This document shows, piece after piece, positions 1 through 8,494 of a stretch of 64,000 bases of DNA. Made by a program: the position numbers and the translations under genes. How positions within the stretch are numbered: the stretch's first letter is position 1; each line of letters begins with the position of its first letter. This stretch comes from Anaerolineales bacterium (lineage in GTDB: Bacteria > Chloroflexota > Anaerolineae > Anaerolineales > Villigracilaceae): positions 2,914,001-2,978,000 of the forward strand of contig JABTTV010000001.1 in the NCBI GenBank assembly GCA_015075725.1. The letters are read 5' to 3'. Under the pieces are notes generated by a model, which searched no databases, was not told the DNA's origin, and saw only the letters and a list, made by a program, of their open reading frames with translations.

Positions 1-830
1 CCCTCCAAGCTGACGGGCACAACGTCTTCATCCTATCGCGAAGAAGCGATGGGATGAACGTAATTAAATGGGACGGTCTCACCTCAAACGGTTGGGGACA
101 CCGCGTCAATGAAATGGATGCGGTGATTCATCTTACGGGAAGAAGCATGACTAACTACCCCTGGACGACCTCCCGGAAAAAATCCTTCGAAAATTCACGC
201 ATCCTTCCCGGACTTGCGCTTGCTCAAGCCATTCGGGAAGCGGATCATCGTCCAAGCCTTTTCGTGCAATTTTCCGGCATCAATTATTACGGCTTGCGCG
301 GCGATCTCGCCGATGAATCCACCCCGCCCGGCGAGGACTTCCCCGCTCAATTGGCGGTCAAATGGGAGAATGCAACCAAACATCTCGAAGAGTTGGGTAT
401 TCGTCGTCTTGTGTTGCGCACATCGGTCGTGCTGGCGAGAGAAAATCCATTGATGATATTGATGTCCCTGCCTATGAGGATGTTCGTCGGCGGGAGGATC
501 GGTTCTGGAAAGCAGGCGTTTCCGTGGATTCACATCAAGGATTGGGTGGGCGCTGTCCGACACCTGATGGCGGACGAAAACGCGCGCGGAATATATAATC
601 TGATCGCGCCCGTTCAAACCTCCCTGGAGGCTTTCTCAAAGGAACTCGCCAAAACGCTTCACCGTCCGTATTGGTTTCCTCTGCCAGACTTTTTGATGCG
701 GAACGTTTTGGGTGAAATGGGCGTCATGATCCTCGATGGCAGGTTCTCCCAGCCCAAACGGTTACTGGAGTCCGGGTATGAGTTCCAGTTTCCGGGTCCG
801 CGCGAGGCGCTGGCCGATTTGTATGGTTAA
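1..830 (+). CDS. TIGR01777/YfcH-type NAD(P)-dependent epimerase, 5' end cut off
   Basis: The reading frame is open from base 3 and runs through the ATG at 54, so that ATG is internal and the true start lies outside the window; 275 residues are visible. The first visible residues (LQADGHNVFILSRR) match the beta-2 strand of a Rossmann fold, and 'DAVIHLTG' matches the VDAVINLAG block of the YfcH/TIGR01777 branch of extended SDR proteins. The last ~70 residues fit the C-terminal helical DUF1731 domain. The family binds NAD(P) but its substrate is poorly known. It ends 22 bases before a lipoprotein gene and may be cotranscribed with it. Confidence 0.85.
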   Translation, partial: LQADGHNVFILSRRSDGMNVIKWDGLTSNGWGHRVNEMDAVIHLTGRSMTNYPWTTSRKKSFENSRILPGLALAQAIREADHRPSLFVQFSGINYYGLRGDLADESTPPGEDFPAQLAVKWENATKHLEELGIRRLVLRTSVVLARENPLMILMSLPMRMFVGGRIGSGKQAFPWIHIKDWVGAVRHLMADENARGIYNLIAPVQTSLEAFSKELAKTLHRPYWFPLPDFLMRNVLGEMGVMILDGRFSQPKRLLESGYEFQFPGPREALADLYG

Positions 831-852
831 GTCAAAGGAGATGATTAAATCC

Positions 853-1524
853 ATGAAAAAAATTTCCATCCTGTTGTTGTTACTGCTTGCGGCATGCGGT
901 CCCTCCCGGGAATCGCAGGTTGTTCTTCCCAATCTTTTGCCGACGGCGACGGCTTATATCGACCCTTCCTATCCGACAGCACAGGCAAACCTGAATGCTC
1001 CGCAGCAAACCGCTGCTGGTATCGAAGTGCGCATGAACCGCGCGTGGGTGGAGGGTAAAAACGTCAATGCTGAGGTTTGTTTCACCCTGCCGGATGCGTC
1101 CGATTGGTCCATCTGGGCGGCAAGTTTGACGTACGGCAGTACATTCTTGCAGGAATATGGCACGACGTTGGTAAGCCTCCAGGAATCCGCGAATGGCCAG
1201 CCTGGTCAGAGGTGTGATATTTTGACCTTTGTCGTCCCGCCGGATGCAGATTTGACGAATTCCGTGATTGCGATCGACGCCATCTCTGCGGTGCCCCAGC
1301 TGACAGACTACTGCGATATCTATCTTCCAAAGATCCAGGAAGCCATGCTTGAAAGGGGAACTGGCATCGCAGTGGATTGTTTCGATGTGAACGGCACCCT
1401 GACCATGCAGATCACCGGCAAACCCGCCGAGATGTCGCAGGAACAGGCGGAACAGATCGTCTACAGCGATGAGTTTTATACGGTACGCGGTCCGTGGAGT
1501 TTCCCGTTCAATTTGTCGCAATAA
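853..1524 (+). CDS. Lipoprotein of unknown function
   Basis: The predicted product has 223 residues. The N-terminus is a type II signal peptide: two Lys, a Leu-rich core and the lipobox LLAAC, predicting lipidation at Cys 14 and anchoring on the outside of the membrane. I chose ATG 853 over the in-frame ATG 841 because the SD AAAGGAG (834-840) touches ATG 841 but lies 12 bases from 853. The longer upstream frame from 736 has no signal peptide and overlaps the preceding gene. The mature part has several Cys residues and reads as a beta-rich secreted domain. I do not recognise the family. Confidence 0.8.
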   Translation: MKKISILLLLLLAACGPSRESQVVLPNLLPTATAYIDPSYPTAQANLNAPQQTAAGIEVRMNRAWVEGKNVNAEVCFTLPDASDWSIWAASLTYGSTFLQEYGTTLVSLQESANGQPGQRCDILTFVVPPDADLTNSVIAIDAISAVPQLTDYCDIYLPKIQEAMLERGTGIAVDCFDVNGTLTMQITGKPAEMSQEQAEQIVYSDEFYTVRGPWSFPFNLSQ

Positions 1525-1541
1525 AATTCCTGATGTATAAT
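1513..1541 (+). promoter_or_regulatory. Promoter of the tyrS leader/tyrS unit
   Basis: -35 TTGTCG (1513-1518), 17-base spacer, -10 TATAAT (1536-1541). The -10 is perfect; the -35 matches consensus at four of six positions. Transcription should start near 1548, which is the first base of the leader-peptide ATG. The -35 overlaps the last codons of the upstream lipoprotein gene. Confidence 0.7.
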
Positions 1542-1547
1542 ACCGGC

Positions 1548-1598
1548 ATGTTTCTCACACTTTCTGCCACGCAATACCCTTATTATCCCTGCTCATAG
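1548..1598 (+). CDS. Candidate tyrosine leader peptide (tyrS attenuator)
   Basis: A 16-codon ORF encodes MFLTLSATQYPYYPCS and ends at TAG 1596-1598. Three of the last seven codons are Tyr (TAC 1575, TAT 1581, TAT 1584), interleaved with Pro codons that are slow to translate. It lies between the tyrS promoter and an intrinsic terminator, with tyrS next. The ATG begins six bases after TATAAT and has no SD, so translation is probably leaderless. Stalling of the ribosome at Tyr codons for lack of Tyr-tRNA would leave 1606-1614 free to form an antiterminator; reaching the stop codon would cover it. Codon content, hairpins and spacing are visible; the mechanism is inferred by analogy with trp, his and pheST leaders. 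Confidence 0.65.
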   Translation: MFLTLSATQYPYYPCS

Positions 1599-1605
1599 CC
1601 CAACT

Positions 1606-1638
1606 GCGATGGTGTCAATGAACGCGCCCCATCATCGC
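1606..1638 (+). promoter_or_regulatory. Antiterminator hairpin of tyrS leader
   Basis: GCGATGGTG (1606-1614) pairs over nine positions, one of them G-U, with CATCATCGC (1630-1638). The second strand is exactly the loop of the downstream terminator, and the terminator's left arm would be trapped inside this hairpin's loop. The two structures therefore exclude each other. The 5' arm starts eight bases after the leader stop codon, within reach of a ribosome at that stop. Confidence 0.6.
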
Positions 1639-1650
1639 GGGCGCGTTTTT
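1621..1650 (+). terminator. Intrinsic terminator/attenuator before tyrS
   Basis: AACGCGCCC (1621-1629) and GGGCGCGTT (1639-1647) form a perfect nine-base-pair GC-rich stem with a nine-base loop, followed by TTTTT (1646-1650). It lies upstream of the tyrS start with no gene end between the promoter and it except the leader ORF, which is the usual position of an attenuator. Confidence 0.8.
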
Positions 1651-1694
1651 GTTTGTATCATTACGACCGCACGGTCTTGCACGAGGAGAAGCAA

Positions 1695-2906
1695 ATGAAC
1701 ATCGATGAACAAGTTGAACTGCTTATGCAGGGAACCGATTATGGCGACGAAGAGTTACAGAAAGCCATGGTTGCGGAACTGCGGGAACGGTTATTGATAT
1801 CGGAGAAGGAAAAACGCCCGCTGCAAGTGTACTGCGGTTACGACCCGACATCGACGGATTTACATCTGGGGCACACGATATCCATGCGAAAGTTGCGTCA
1901 ATTTCAGGACCTGGGCCATGATGTGACCTTTTTGATCGGAAATTATACGGCCTTGGTCGGTGACCCTTCGGATAAAAATAAGGCGCGTCCGGTCCTCACC
2001 CAGGAGCAAGTCGCTGAAAATTCAAAAACATACGCCGAGCAGGCGTTCCGTGTATTGGATCGCTCAAAGACAAAGGTCCGATACAACGGGGAATGGCTGG
2101 GGGAACTCTCGCTGGTGGATTTGATTCGACTCGGACAAAATTTCACTGTCCAACAATTCTTGGCGCGCGAGAATTTTGCAAGGCGCCTTGAAAAAGGAGA
2201 GCCGATCTTCCTGCACGAAACATTCTACGCGCTGATGCAAGGTTACGATGCCGCTGCAATGAAAACTGATGTGCAGGTCGGCGGATCGGACCAGTTGTTC
2301 AACATCATCGTGGCGGGACGTAAACTTCAGGAAGCTCTTGGCCAGAAACCATTGGTCGGCATTATCACCGGCATATTGCCCGGCACCGACGGCATCCAGC
2401 GAATGTCCAAATCCACGGGCAACATTGTGCCCATCAACACCGGCGCGGATGATATGTTCGGCAAGTTGATGTCGATCCCGGATTCCGCGCTGGGAATCTA
2501 TATGCGGCTTGTCACCCGCTTCAGCCCGCATGAAATTGCACAGATCGAGAAGGATGTGACTTCAGGGGCGCTTCATCCGCGAGATGCGAAGATGAAAATG
2601 GCGGGGGAGATCACCAGTATCTTCTACGGTGAGATGGAGGCTGAGTCGGCGCGGGAAAATTTTGTCAAGATGTTCCAACAAAAGGAAGTTCCCGATGAAA
2701 TGCCGGAGTATAAGATGGAATCTGGTCAGACCATTGTCGATGTGATCCTCGGGGCGGGGATGGCGGAGAGTAGAAGCAAAGCGCGGCAGTTAATCGATCA
2801 AAAGGGCGTCCGCCTCGATGGGGAAGTGCTCATGCGGGGTGATGCTGTATTTCCACATCCGGGTGTCTTGCAGATCGGCAAACGTCGCTTTGTGCGTGTG
2901 AGGTAA
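1695..2906 (+). CDS. tyrS: Tyrosyl-tRNA synthetase
   Basis: Class I aminoacyl-tRNA synthetase that charges tRNA-Tyr with tyrosine in the cytoplasm. The product has 403 residues, normal for the shorter TyrRS branch. The HIGH motif is HLGH (residues 57-60) and the KMSKS loop is RMSKS (236-240). The last ~60 residues form an S4-type RNA-binding domain (SRSKARQLIDQKGVRLDG region). I chose ATG 1695 because AGGAG (1684-1688) lies six bases upstream; an in-frame TTG at 1653 would start within the attenuator's T-rich tail. Expression is probably controlled by the leader peptide and terminator at 1548-1650. A strong bidirectional terminator follows. Confidence 0.97.
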   Translation: MNIDEQVELLMQGTDYGDEELQKAMVAELRERLLISEKEKRPLQVYCGYDPTSTDLHLGHTISMRKLRQFQDLGHDVTFLIGNYTALVGDPSDKNKARPVLTQEQVAENSKTYAEQAFRVLDRSKTKVRYNGEWLGELSLVDLIRLGQNFTVQQFLARENFARRLEKGEPIFLHETFYALMQGYDAAAMKTDVQVGGSDQLFNIIVAGRKLQEALGQKPLVGIITGILPGTDGIQRMSKSTGNIVPINTGADDMFGKLMSIPDSALGIYMRLVTRFSPHEIAQIEKDVTSGALHPRDAKMKMAGEITSIFYGEMEAESARENFVKMFQQKEVPDEMPEYKMESGQTIVDVILGAGMAESRSKARQLIDQKGVRLDGEVLMRGDAVFPHPGVLQIGKRRFVRVR

Positions 2907-2910
2907 AACG

Positions 2911-2942
2911 AAAAGAGGACTCCTGAAAAAGAGTCCTCTTTT
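2911..2942. terminator. Bidirectional terminator between tyrS and tRNA cluster
   Basis: AAAAGAGGACTC (2911-2922) and GAGTCCTCTTTT (2931-2942) form a 12-base-pair stem with an eight-base loop. On the plus strand it ends in TTTT after tyrS. On the minus strand it ends in TTTTCGTTTT after tRNA-Cys, so it can serve both converging units. Confidence 0.85.
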
Positions 2943-2943
2943 G

Positions 2944-3015
2944 AGGCGTCGACGGGATTTGAACCCGTGAATGAGGGTTTTGCAGACCCTTGCCTTACCA
3001 CTTGGCCACGACGCC
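2944..3015 (-). tRNA. tRNA-Cys (GCA)
   Basis: The reverse complement folds as a cloverleaf: acceptor GGCGTCG/CGACGCC, anticodon stem AGGGT/ACCCT with loop CTGCAAA (anticodon GCA), and T arm ACGGG-TTCAAAT-CCCGT. The discriminator base is U73, as expected for Cys. CCA is not encoded. It is the last of three tRNA genes read leftward. Confidence 0.95.
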
Positions 3016-3072
3016 TGATAAACAAAAGGATTGCTGACCGAAAGCATGTTCAATCTGCAATCCTCCAGTTTG

Positions 3073-3144
<72 letters not shown>

Positions 3145-3168
3145 GTTATCGACCGGTTTGGTCGAGAG

Positions 3169-3241
3169 TGCCGAGACCCAGGATCGAACTGGGGACACCG
3201 CGATTTTCAGTCGCGTGCTCTACCAACTGAGCTATCTCGGC
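3169..3241 (-). tRNA. tRNA-Phe (GAA)
   Basis: The reverse complement has acceptor GCCGAGA/TCTCGGC with A73, D arm GCTC...GAGC, anticodon stem CGCGA/TCGCG with loop CTGAAAA (anticodon GAA), and T arm CCCAG-TTCGATC-CTGGG. CCA is not encoded. It is the promoter-proximal gene of the cluster. Confidence 0.95.
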
Positions 3242-3272
3242 CAAACCATAATCTTTTTATAAGGCGGTCGTG

Positions 3273-3301
3273 ATTTTACTCGTACTTAATGGGATTGTCA
3301 A
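3273..3301 (-). promoter_or_regulatory. Promoter of the tRNA cluster
   Basis: On the minus strand, TTGACA (3301-3296), a 17-base spacer and TAAAAT (3278-3273). The perfect -35 box and close -10 lie 32 bases upstream of the tRNA-Phe 5' end. It diverges from the rpoB promoter. Confidence 0.85.
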
Positions 3302-3349
3302 GAAATGCATCGGGTAACAGCTATTCTGTGAAAATGAAACCCAATTTTC

Positions 3350-3378
3350 TTGACTTTTCATCATGGTTTCGATATAAT
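3350..3378 (+). promoter_or_regulatory. Promoter of rpoB
   Basis: TTGACT (3350-3355), 17-base spacer, TATAAT (3373-3378). Eleven of twelve positions match the sigma-70 consensus. The predicted start is near 3385. The transcript would open with a small hairpin (CTGTCC 3388-3393, GGACAG 3397-3402) that could stabilise its 5' end. The leader to the rpoB ATG is about 63 bases. Confidence 0.88.
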
Positions 3379-3447
3379 GTCCAGTTGCTGTCCGTCGGAC
3401 AGTTCTCATTGTTTATATACGTCATTCACCCCATGTAGGAGAAAAGA

Positions 3448-6400
3448 ATGGCATCCTTGCCCCAGAAGAGTTACGCGAGAATACCAGTCAGCCTAGATTT
3501 ACCCAATCTGATCGAAGTACAGCTAGATTCATTTGAACGGTTGAAGAAGGAGGGATTGGGGGACTTGTTCCACGAAATCTCACCGATCGAATCCTATAAC
3601 AAGGGAATGAAATTATTCTTTCCCAGCCGCGGCCCCGAATCACAGCAGTGGGGGTTGAAATATTGGTTTGGCGACCCGAAACATACCATCGAAGAATGCG
3701 TGGAGCGCGACCTTACCTACGCCAGCCCTTTGTATGTATCCGTTCTCCTTGCGGGAACGGACGTCCCGGAGCCCATTAAACAGGATATCTTTTTGGGCGA
3801 CTTTCCCGAGATGACCGACAAGGGTACATTCATCGTGAATGGAACGGAGCGTGTTGTCGTTTCGCAGTTGATCCGTTCCCCGGGTGTTTATTTCGAAGCT
3901 CCTGCGGATCGCGCGACTGGACGCCTGCTTTCCATGGCTAAGCTGATCCCCGACCGCGGGGCATGGATGGAGTTCGAAACTCGCAAGTCGGATTATATTA
4001 TCCTGAAATTCAACCGCAAAAGGACCGTTCCCATCACAGTGTTTTTGCGCGCTCTTGCCGCTGTCAACGATGGAACGAAGGATTCTTCGATCAAACATGG
4101 CACTGATGAAGAGATCCTGTCTTTGTTCAAGGATGTCGACAACAATCCCGACCGCCTGTTCATCACTTCCACCATTAAGCAGGAACCGGATTGGGATCTG
4201 GGTAATCACACCATCGCTGAGGCGGCATTGATTGAATTCTTCAAGAAAATGCGTCCGGGAGACCCTGCAACACTCGACAACGCCCGTCAATTTCTGGAAG
4301 AACAGCTTTTCGACCAGCGGCATTATGATTTGGAGCGCGTTGGACGCTATAAGTTGAATCAAAAACTCGACCTGAACATTCCAATCCCGCACCGTACCGT
4401 GACAAAGAATGACATCCTGCGTTTGATCCGCCGCATGATACAAATTAATAACGGCTCGGAACGGTCGGACGATATCGATCACCTCGGTAACCGTCGTGTG
4501 AAGACAGTGGGTGAATTGATCCAGAATAAACTGCGCATCGGTTTGCGCCGCATGGAACGCGTGATCAAGGAACGCATGTCCATTCGCGACCAGGAACAGT
4601 TGTCGCCTGTGACCCTCGTCAACATCCGTCCGGTGGTGGCGGCATTGCGCGAGTTTTTCGGTTCTTCCCAGTTGTCCCAATTCATGGATCAGACCAATCC
4701 TTTGGCTGAATTACGCCACAAAAGGACATTATCCGCGTTGGGTCCTGGTGGGTTGCGCCGTGAACGCGCCGGTTTCGATGTGCGTGATGTTCATCACTCC
4801 CATTACGGACGTATCTGCCCGATTGAAACGCCGGAAGGCCCGAATATCGGTTTGATCGGGCGTCTTGCCTCTTTTGCGCGCGTGAATGAATATGGTTTTA
4901 TCGAAACACCGTATCGCAGGGTGTACAAATCCCTCCCCGCCGACAGCGATCTCCTGGACGGACGCACTCTTCGCGAAGATGTCTACGACCCGAAATCGGA
5001 GGAACTGCTTTTCAAGGCGGGAACCGAGATTGATTCCAAGGTGGCGAAACGGCTGTCCCGCCTGAACTCGGAAATTGCCATCGTTCCATTTGTATCCGAC
5101 GATGTGGTTTACCTGTCCGCAGATGCTGAGGACAAATACACCATTGCCCAGGCAAATGCGGCGTTGACTGAAAAGAAGGAATTTTCGCGCGAACGAATTT
5201 CATGTCGATATCATTCCGGCTTCCTGTTTTCCACCGCCGAAAACCTGGACTTCATGGATGTTGCCCCGCATCAAGTCGTGGGCATCAGCGCGGCGTTGAT
5301 TCCCTTCCTTGAACATGACGATGCCAACCGGGCGCTCATGGGATCGAACATGATGGCGCAGGCTGTGCCGCTGGTCCGACCGGAAATTCCGCTGGTTTCG
5401 ACGGGTATGGAACGGCATGCTGCCCTGGACTCAGGCCAGGTCGTAGTGGCTGAGGCGGACGGGGAGGTTGTTTCCGTGACCGGATCGAGCATCACGGTCA
5501 AAGAAAAACGGACCGGTAATCGGGTCTATCCCCTCCGCAAGTATCAACGTTCCAATCAAAGCACGTGCATCGACCAGCGTCCTTCTGTTGTTAAGGGTCA
5601 GGTTATCAAAGCCGGTGACATTATCGCCGATTCGTCTTCGACCGATAATGGTCAACTTGCGTTGGGGCAAAATGTGGTCATCGCGTTCCTCTCGTGGGAG
5701 GGAGGCAATTTCGAAGATGCCATACTGCTTTCCGAACGTCTTGTTCAGGATGATCGTTTCACTTCCGTGCACATCGAAAAGTACGAGGTGGAGGCGCGCG
5801 ACACTAAACTGGGACCCGAGGAAATCACCCGCGATATTCCCAATGTCGGTGACGATGCCATCAAAGACCTCGATGAAAACGGAATCATCCGCATCGGCGC
5901 CGAAGTCGGGCCGAACGATATTCTTGTCGGCAAGATCACACCGAAAGGCGAGAAGGAACTTACTCCTGAAGAACGTCTTTTGCGCGCCATCTTTGGTGAG
6001 AAATCCCGCGATGTGAAAGATACCTCTCTGCGGATGCCCCATGGTGAACGAGGCAAGGTCGTCGACGTAAAAGTATTTACCCGGGAAGAAAACTCTGACC
6101 TCGCCGCTGGCGTGGACCAGATGGTGCGTGTATCTGTCGCCCAGCGTCGCAAGATCACTGCGGGAGACAAGATGGCGGGTCGGCACGGAAACAAAGGTGT
6201 AGTTTCGAAGGTTGTACCTGTCGAAGATATGCCGTTTCTTGAAGACGGCACGCCTGTTGATATCATCCTAAATCCGCTTGGTGTGCCCGGGCGTATGAAC
6301 ATTGGACAGGTTCTCGAAGTCCATCTCGGATGGGCGGCGAAGCGTCTTGGTTATCGTGCCCTTACCCCCGTGTTCGATGGAGCGAGCGAAGAACAGATCG

Positions 6401-7344
6401 AAGCCGAACTTGCCCGTGCCTGGATCGTGGACCAAGCTTGGAAGGAGGCTGGTGTCCGCGCCTGGGAGTGGATCAAAGAGCAGGAATACGATCCAAATAC
6501 AATCGAGGACGATGATGAAGTGCGCCGCCTCTACCTCGAAGATTGGCTGGATAAGCGCCGGTATGATGTCTACAGCCTGAACGACCCAACGTATGCGCAT
6601 CGCGCCACCGCTCGTGAATGGCTGCGCGAGAAGGGCTACGACAACCCGGACGAGATTCTTCTCGAAGACCGCAAAGTTGCCATCCGCGACCCACAACTGG
6701 ACGATATGGCGATCATAGCCTGCTTGCGGCTCTGGCTTGAAGTAAATGGCATCACACGCCGCGTTGCTGAAGACAAGGTTTACGAAACCGCGCAGGAGTT
6801 GGCTAAGGAACGGGGTATTCCACTTCCGATCCTCGGCAAACAAACATTGCGCGACGGAAAGACAGGCTTGCCTTACGACCAACCCGTGACGGTTGGTGTG
6901 ATGACGATTTTAAAATTACACCATCTGGTGGAAGACAAAGTCCATGCGCGCTCCACCGGTCCTTACAGTCTGGTGACCCAGCAACCGCTCGGTGGTAAGG
7001 CTCAATTCGGCGGACAAAGATTCGGTGAGATGGAGGTCTGGGCGCTTGAAGCGTATGGGGCTGCTCATACTCTTCAGGAAATGCTTACCGTCAAATCCGA
7101 CGACGTCCAGGGTCGTGTAAATACCTATGAAGCGATCGTCAAGGGCGAGCCGATCGAAGAGCCAAGCATCCCTGCGTCATTCCGCGTGCTGGTTAAAGAG
7201 TTGCAATCCCTCGGTCTTGCTGTTGAAGCCATCAATGAGAACGGCGATGTGGTCAAGTTTGGCAAGGACGAAGAAAAGACCCATCCGCCGAAACACGACA
7301 CCGGATTGTTGAGCCTGGGCGAGGGGCAATCCAGAAAAAAGTAG
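3448..7344 (+). CDS. rpoB: RNA polymerase beta subunit
   Basis: Forms the RNA polymerase catalytic core with beta prime. The product has 1298 residues. Standard blocks are present: the rifampicin region near residues 402-450 with the drug-contacting Asp, His and Ser of the sensitive type ([20 protein letters not shown]), and the C-terminal switch and clamp region ([21 protein letters not shown]). Between VFDG (975-978) and RDGKTG (1135-1140) lie about 155 residues where E. coli and Bacillus have about 25. This insertion of roughly 130 residues is Trp- and acid-rich with repeated W-x-x-x-x-G-Y/I units. The SD AGGAG lies before ATG 3448. rpoC does not follow; rpsL does. Confidence 0.97.
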   Translation: MASLPQKSYARIPVSLDLPNLIEVQLDSFERLKKEGLGDLFHEISPIESYNKGMKLFFPSRGPESQQWGLKYWFGDPKHTIEECVERDLTYASPLYVSVLLAGTDVPEPIKQDIFLGDFPEMTDKGTFIVNGTERVVVSQLIRSPGVYFEAPADRATGRLLSMAKLIPDRGAWMEFETRKSDYIILKFNRKRTVPITVFLRALAAVNDGTKDSSIKHGTDEEILSLFKDVDNNPDRLFITSTIKQEPDWDLGNHTIAEAALIEFFKKMRPGDPATLDNARQFLEEQLFDQRHYDLERVGRYKLNQKLDLNIPIPHRTVTKNDILRLIRRMIQINNGSERSDDIDHLGNRRVKTVGELIQNKLRIGLRRMERVIKERMSIRDQEQLSPVTLVNIRPVVAALREFFGSSQLSQFMDQTNPLAELRHKRTLSALGPGGLRRERAGFDVRDVHHSHYGRICPIETPEGPNIGLIGRLASFARVNEYGFIETPYRRVYKSLPADSDLLDGRTLREDVYDPKSEELLFKAGTEIDSKVAKRLSRLNSEIAIVPFVSDDVVYLSADAEDKYTIAQANAALTEKKEFSRERISCRYHSGFLFSTAENLDFMDVAPHQVVGISAALIPFLEHDDANRALMGSNMMAQAVPLVRPEIPLVSTGMERHAALDSGQVVVAEADGEVVSVTGSSITVKEKRTGNRVYPLRKYQRSNQSTCIDQRPSVVKGQVIKAGDIIADSSSTDNGQLALGQNVVIAFLSWEGGNFEDAILLSERLVQDDRFTSVHIEKYEVEARDTKLGPEEITRDIPNVGDDAIKDLDENGIIRIGAEVGPNDILVGKITPKGEKELTPEERLLRAIFGEKSRDVKDTSLRMPHGERGKVVDVKVFTREENSDLAAGVDQMVRVSVAQRRKITAGDKMAGRHGNKGVVSKVVPVEDMPFLEDGTPVDIILNPLGVPGRMNIGQVLEVHLGWAAKRLGYRALTPVFDGASEEQIEAELARAWIVDQAWKEAGVRAWEWIKEQEYDPNTIEDDDEVRRLYLEDWLDKRRYDVYSLNDPTYAHRATAREWLREKGYDNPDEILLEDRKVAIRDPQLDDMAIIACLRLWLEVNGITRRVAEDKVYETAQELAKERGIPLPILGKQTLRDGKTGLPYDQPVTVGVMTILKLHHLVEDKVHARSTGPYSLVTQQPLGGKAQFGGQRFGEMEVWALEAYGAAHTLQEMLTVKSDDVQGRVNTYEAIVKGEPIEEPSIPASFRVLVKELQSLGLAVEAINENGDVVKFGKDEEKTHPPKHDTGLLSLGEGQSRKK

Positions 7345-7354
7345 TCATTTTCCA

Positions 7355-7383
7355 TTGACGCGGCAAAAATGGCGTGATAAAAT
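7355..7383 (+). promoter_or_regulatory. Promoter of the rpsL (str) unit
   Basis: TTGACG (7355-7360), 17-base spacer, TAAAAT (7378-7383), starting ten bases after the rpoB stop codon. It would give an rpsL leader of about 155 bases and lets str genes be expressed independently of rpoB. Confidence 0.75.
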
Positions 7384-7449
7384 GCCCTGCCTTTGTCAAG
7401 GAAGAGGGTGCGGCTGTCTCTCCCGCCCCAAAAACAAACTGGCAGCTAC

Positions 7450-7487
7450 AAATGAGGCCATCAGGGATCGTGTTGATGGTCTCATTT
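7450..7487 (+). promoter_or_regulatory. Long leader hairpin upstream of rpsL
   Basis: AAATGAGGCCATCA (7450-7463) pairs with TGATGGTCTCATTT (7474-7487): 14 base pairs with one G-U and a ten-base loop. It lacks a uridine run, so it is a poor terminator. It ends 47 bases before the rpsL SD. A ribosomal-protein autoregulatory site is possible but unproven. Confidence 0.55.
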
Positions 7488-7545
7488 ATTGCGAAAAAAT
7501 AAAGATAAATCGTCGATTAGAAGAATTGGAATTCGGAGGCTGATC

Positions 7546-7962
7546 GTGCCGACAGTAAACCAGATGGTCCGCAAGGGCCGCAAAGACAAGAAATCGAAAA
7601 GCAAAGCGCCTGCCTTGCAGTTCACCTTGAACAGCTATAAGCAGCGTCGCTTCCGCCAGGATAAAGGCGCGCCCCAAAAGCGCGGTGTTTGCACCGTTGT
7701 GCGCACAATGACGCCGAAGAAGCCGAATTCAGCGCTTCGTAAGATCGCCCGTGTTCGCTTGAGCAACGGCATCGAAGTGACGGCTTACATTCCCGGCGAA
7801 GGACATCAATTGCAGGAACATTCGGTTGTTCTTGTCCGCGGCGGACGTGTAAAGGATCTGCCTGGCGTGCGTTATCACATCGTGCGCGGTACTCTCGACA
7901 CGACCGGCGTTGCGAATCGGAAGCAAGCCCGCTCCAAATACGGCGCGAAGCGGCCCAAGTAA
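7546..7962 (+). CDS. rpsL: 30S ribosomal protein S12
   Basis: S12 lines the decoding centre of the 30S subunit. The start is GTG 7546, giving the canonical [12 protein letters not shown], with GGAGG (7535-7539) six bases upstream. The product has 138 residues. The decoding loop [11 protein letters not shown] is intact (Lys 58/59, equivalent to E. coli Lys 42/43), as is [12 protein letters not shown], so no streptomycin-resistance change is visible. A stretch of about 14 residues (24-42) absent from E. coli and Thermus S12 is present, as in Bacillus S12. It is first of rpsL-rpsG-fusA-tuf. Confidence 0.97.
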   Translation: MPTVNQMVRKGRKDKKSKSKAPALQFTLNSYKQRRFRQDKGAPQKRGVCTVVRTMTPKKPNSALRKIARVRLSNGIEVTAYIPGEGHQLQEHSVVLVRGGRVKDLPGVRYHIVRGTLDTTGVANRKQARSKYGAKRPK

Positions 7963-7983
7963 TGAAGATGGAGTAATTCAGTC

Positions 7984-8451
7984 ATGCGCAGAGCAAAACC
8001 CGAAAGAAGGGAAATCCTTCCCGATATCCGTTACAACAGCCTTAACCTGCAGATCGTGATTCAGCATGTTCTGAAACGCGGCAAGAAGAGCGTTGCCGCA
8101 GGGTTGGTGTACGACGCCATGGATTTAATTAAAGAGCGCACTGAAAAGAGTCCGATGGAAGTCTTCGATACGGCGCTTAAAAATGTGGGTCCCGCCATGG
8201 AAGTCCGCCCGAGACGCGTCGGCGGTGCGACATATCAGGTGCCAATGGAAGTTTCGGCAGACCGTCGCACAACATTGGCGATCCGCTGGATTCTCAGTTC
8301 GGCGCGCGAACGCTCGGGCAAGTCCTTTCCAGATAAACTGGCGTCGGAATTGATCGACGCCGCCAATGAAACCGGGGCTTCGATCCGCAAGCGCGACGAA
8401 ACGCACAAGATGGCAGAAGCGAACCGCGCGTTCTCTCATTATCGAATTTAG
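7984..8451 (+). CDS. rpsG: 30S ribosomal protein S7
   Basis: S7 nucleates assembly of the 30S head and contacts the E-site tRNA. The product has 155 residues, a normal length. It begins MRRAKPERREILPD, as expected for the family, and carries the conserved NVGPAMEVRPRRVGGATYQVP segment in the middle. It lies 21 bases after rpsL and 43 before fusA. In other bacteria S7 represses its own str operon at the S12-S7 spacer; the short spacer here offers little room for that site. Confidence 0.97.
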   Translation: MRRAKPERREILPDIRYNSLNLQIVIQHVLKRGKKSVAAGLVYDAMDLIKERTEKSPMEVFDTALKNVGPAMEVRPRRVGGATYQVPMEVSADRRTTLAIRWILSSARERSGKSFPDKLASELIDAANETGASIRKRDETHKMAEANRAFSHYRI

Positions 8452-8494
8452 TCTTGATTATTAATAACGATGAAGGAATAGGTAAAAGATAGTA

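Noticed and set aside
1525..1694. A T-box riboswitch for tyrS
   Set aside because: The leader is only about 100 bases, has no stem I with a Tyr specifier, and lacks the TGGNACCGCG-type T-box sequence. A leader-peptide attenuator explains it better.
1653..1694. N-terminal extension of TyrRS from TTG 1653
   Set aside because: It would start in the T-rich tail of the attenuator and lacks an SD; ATG 1695 has a good SD and the usual family start.
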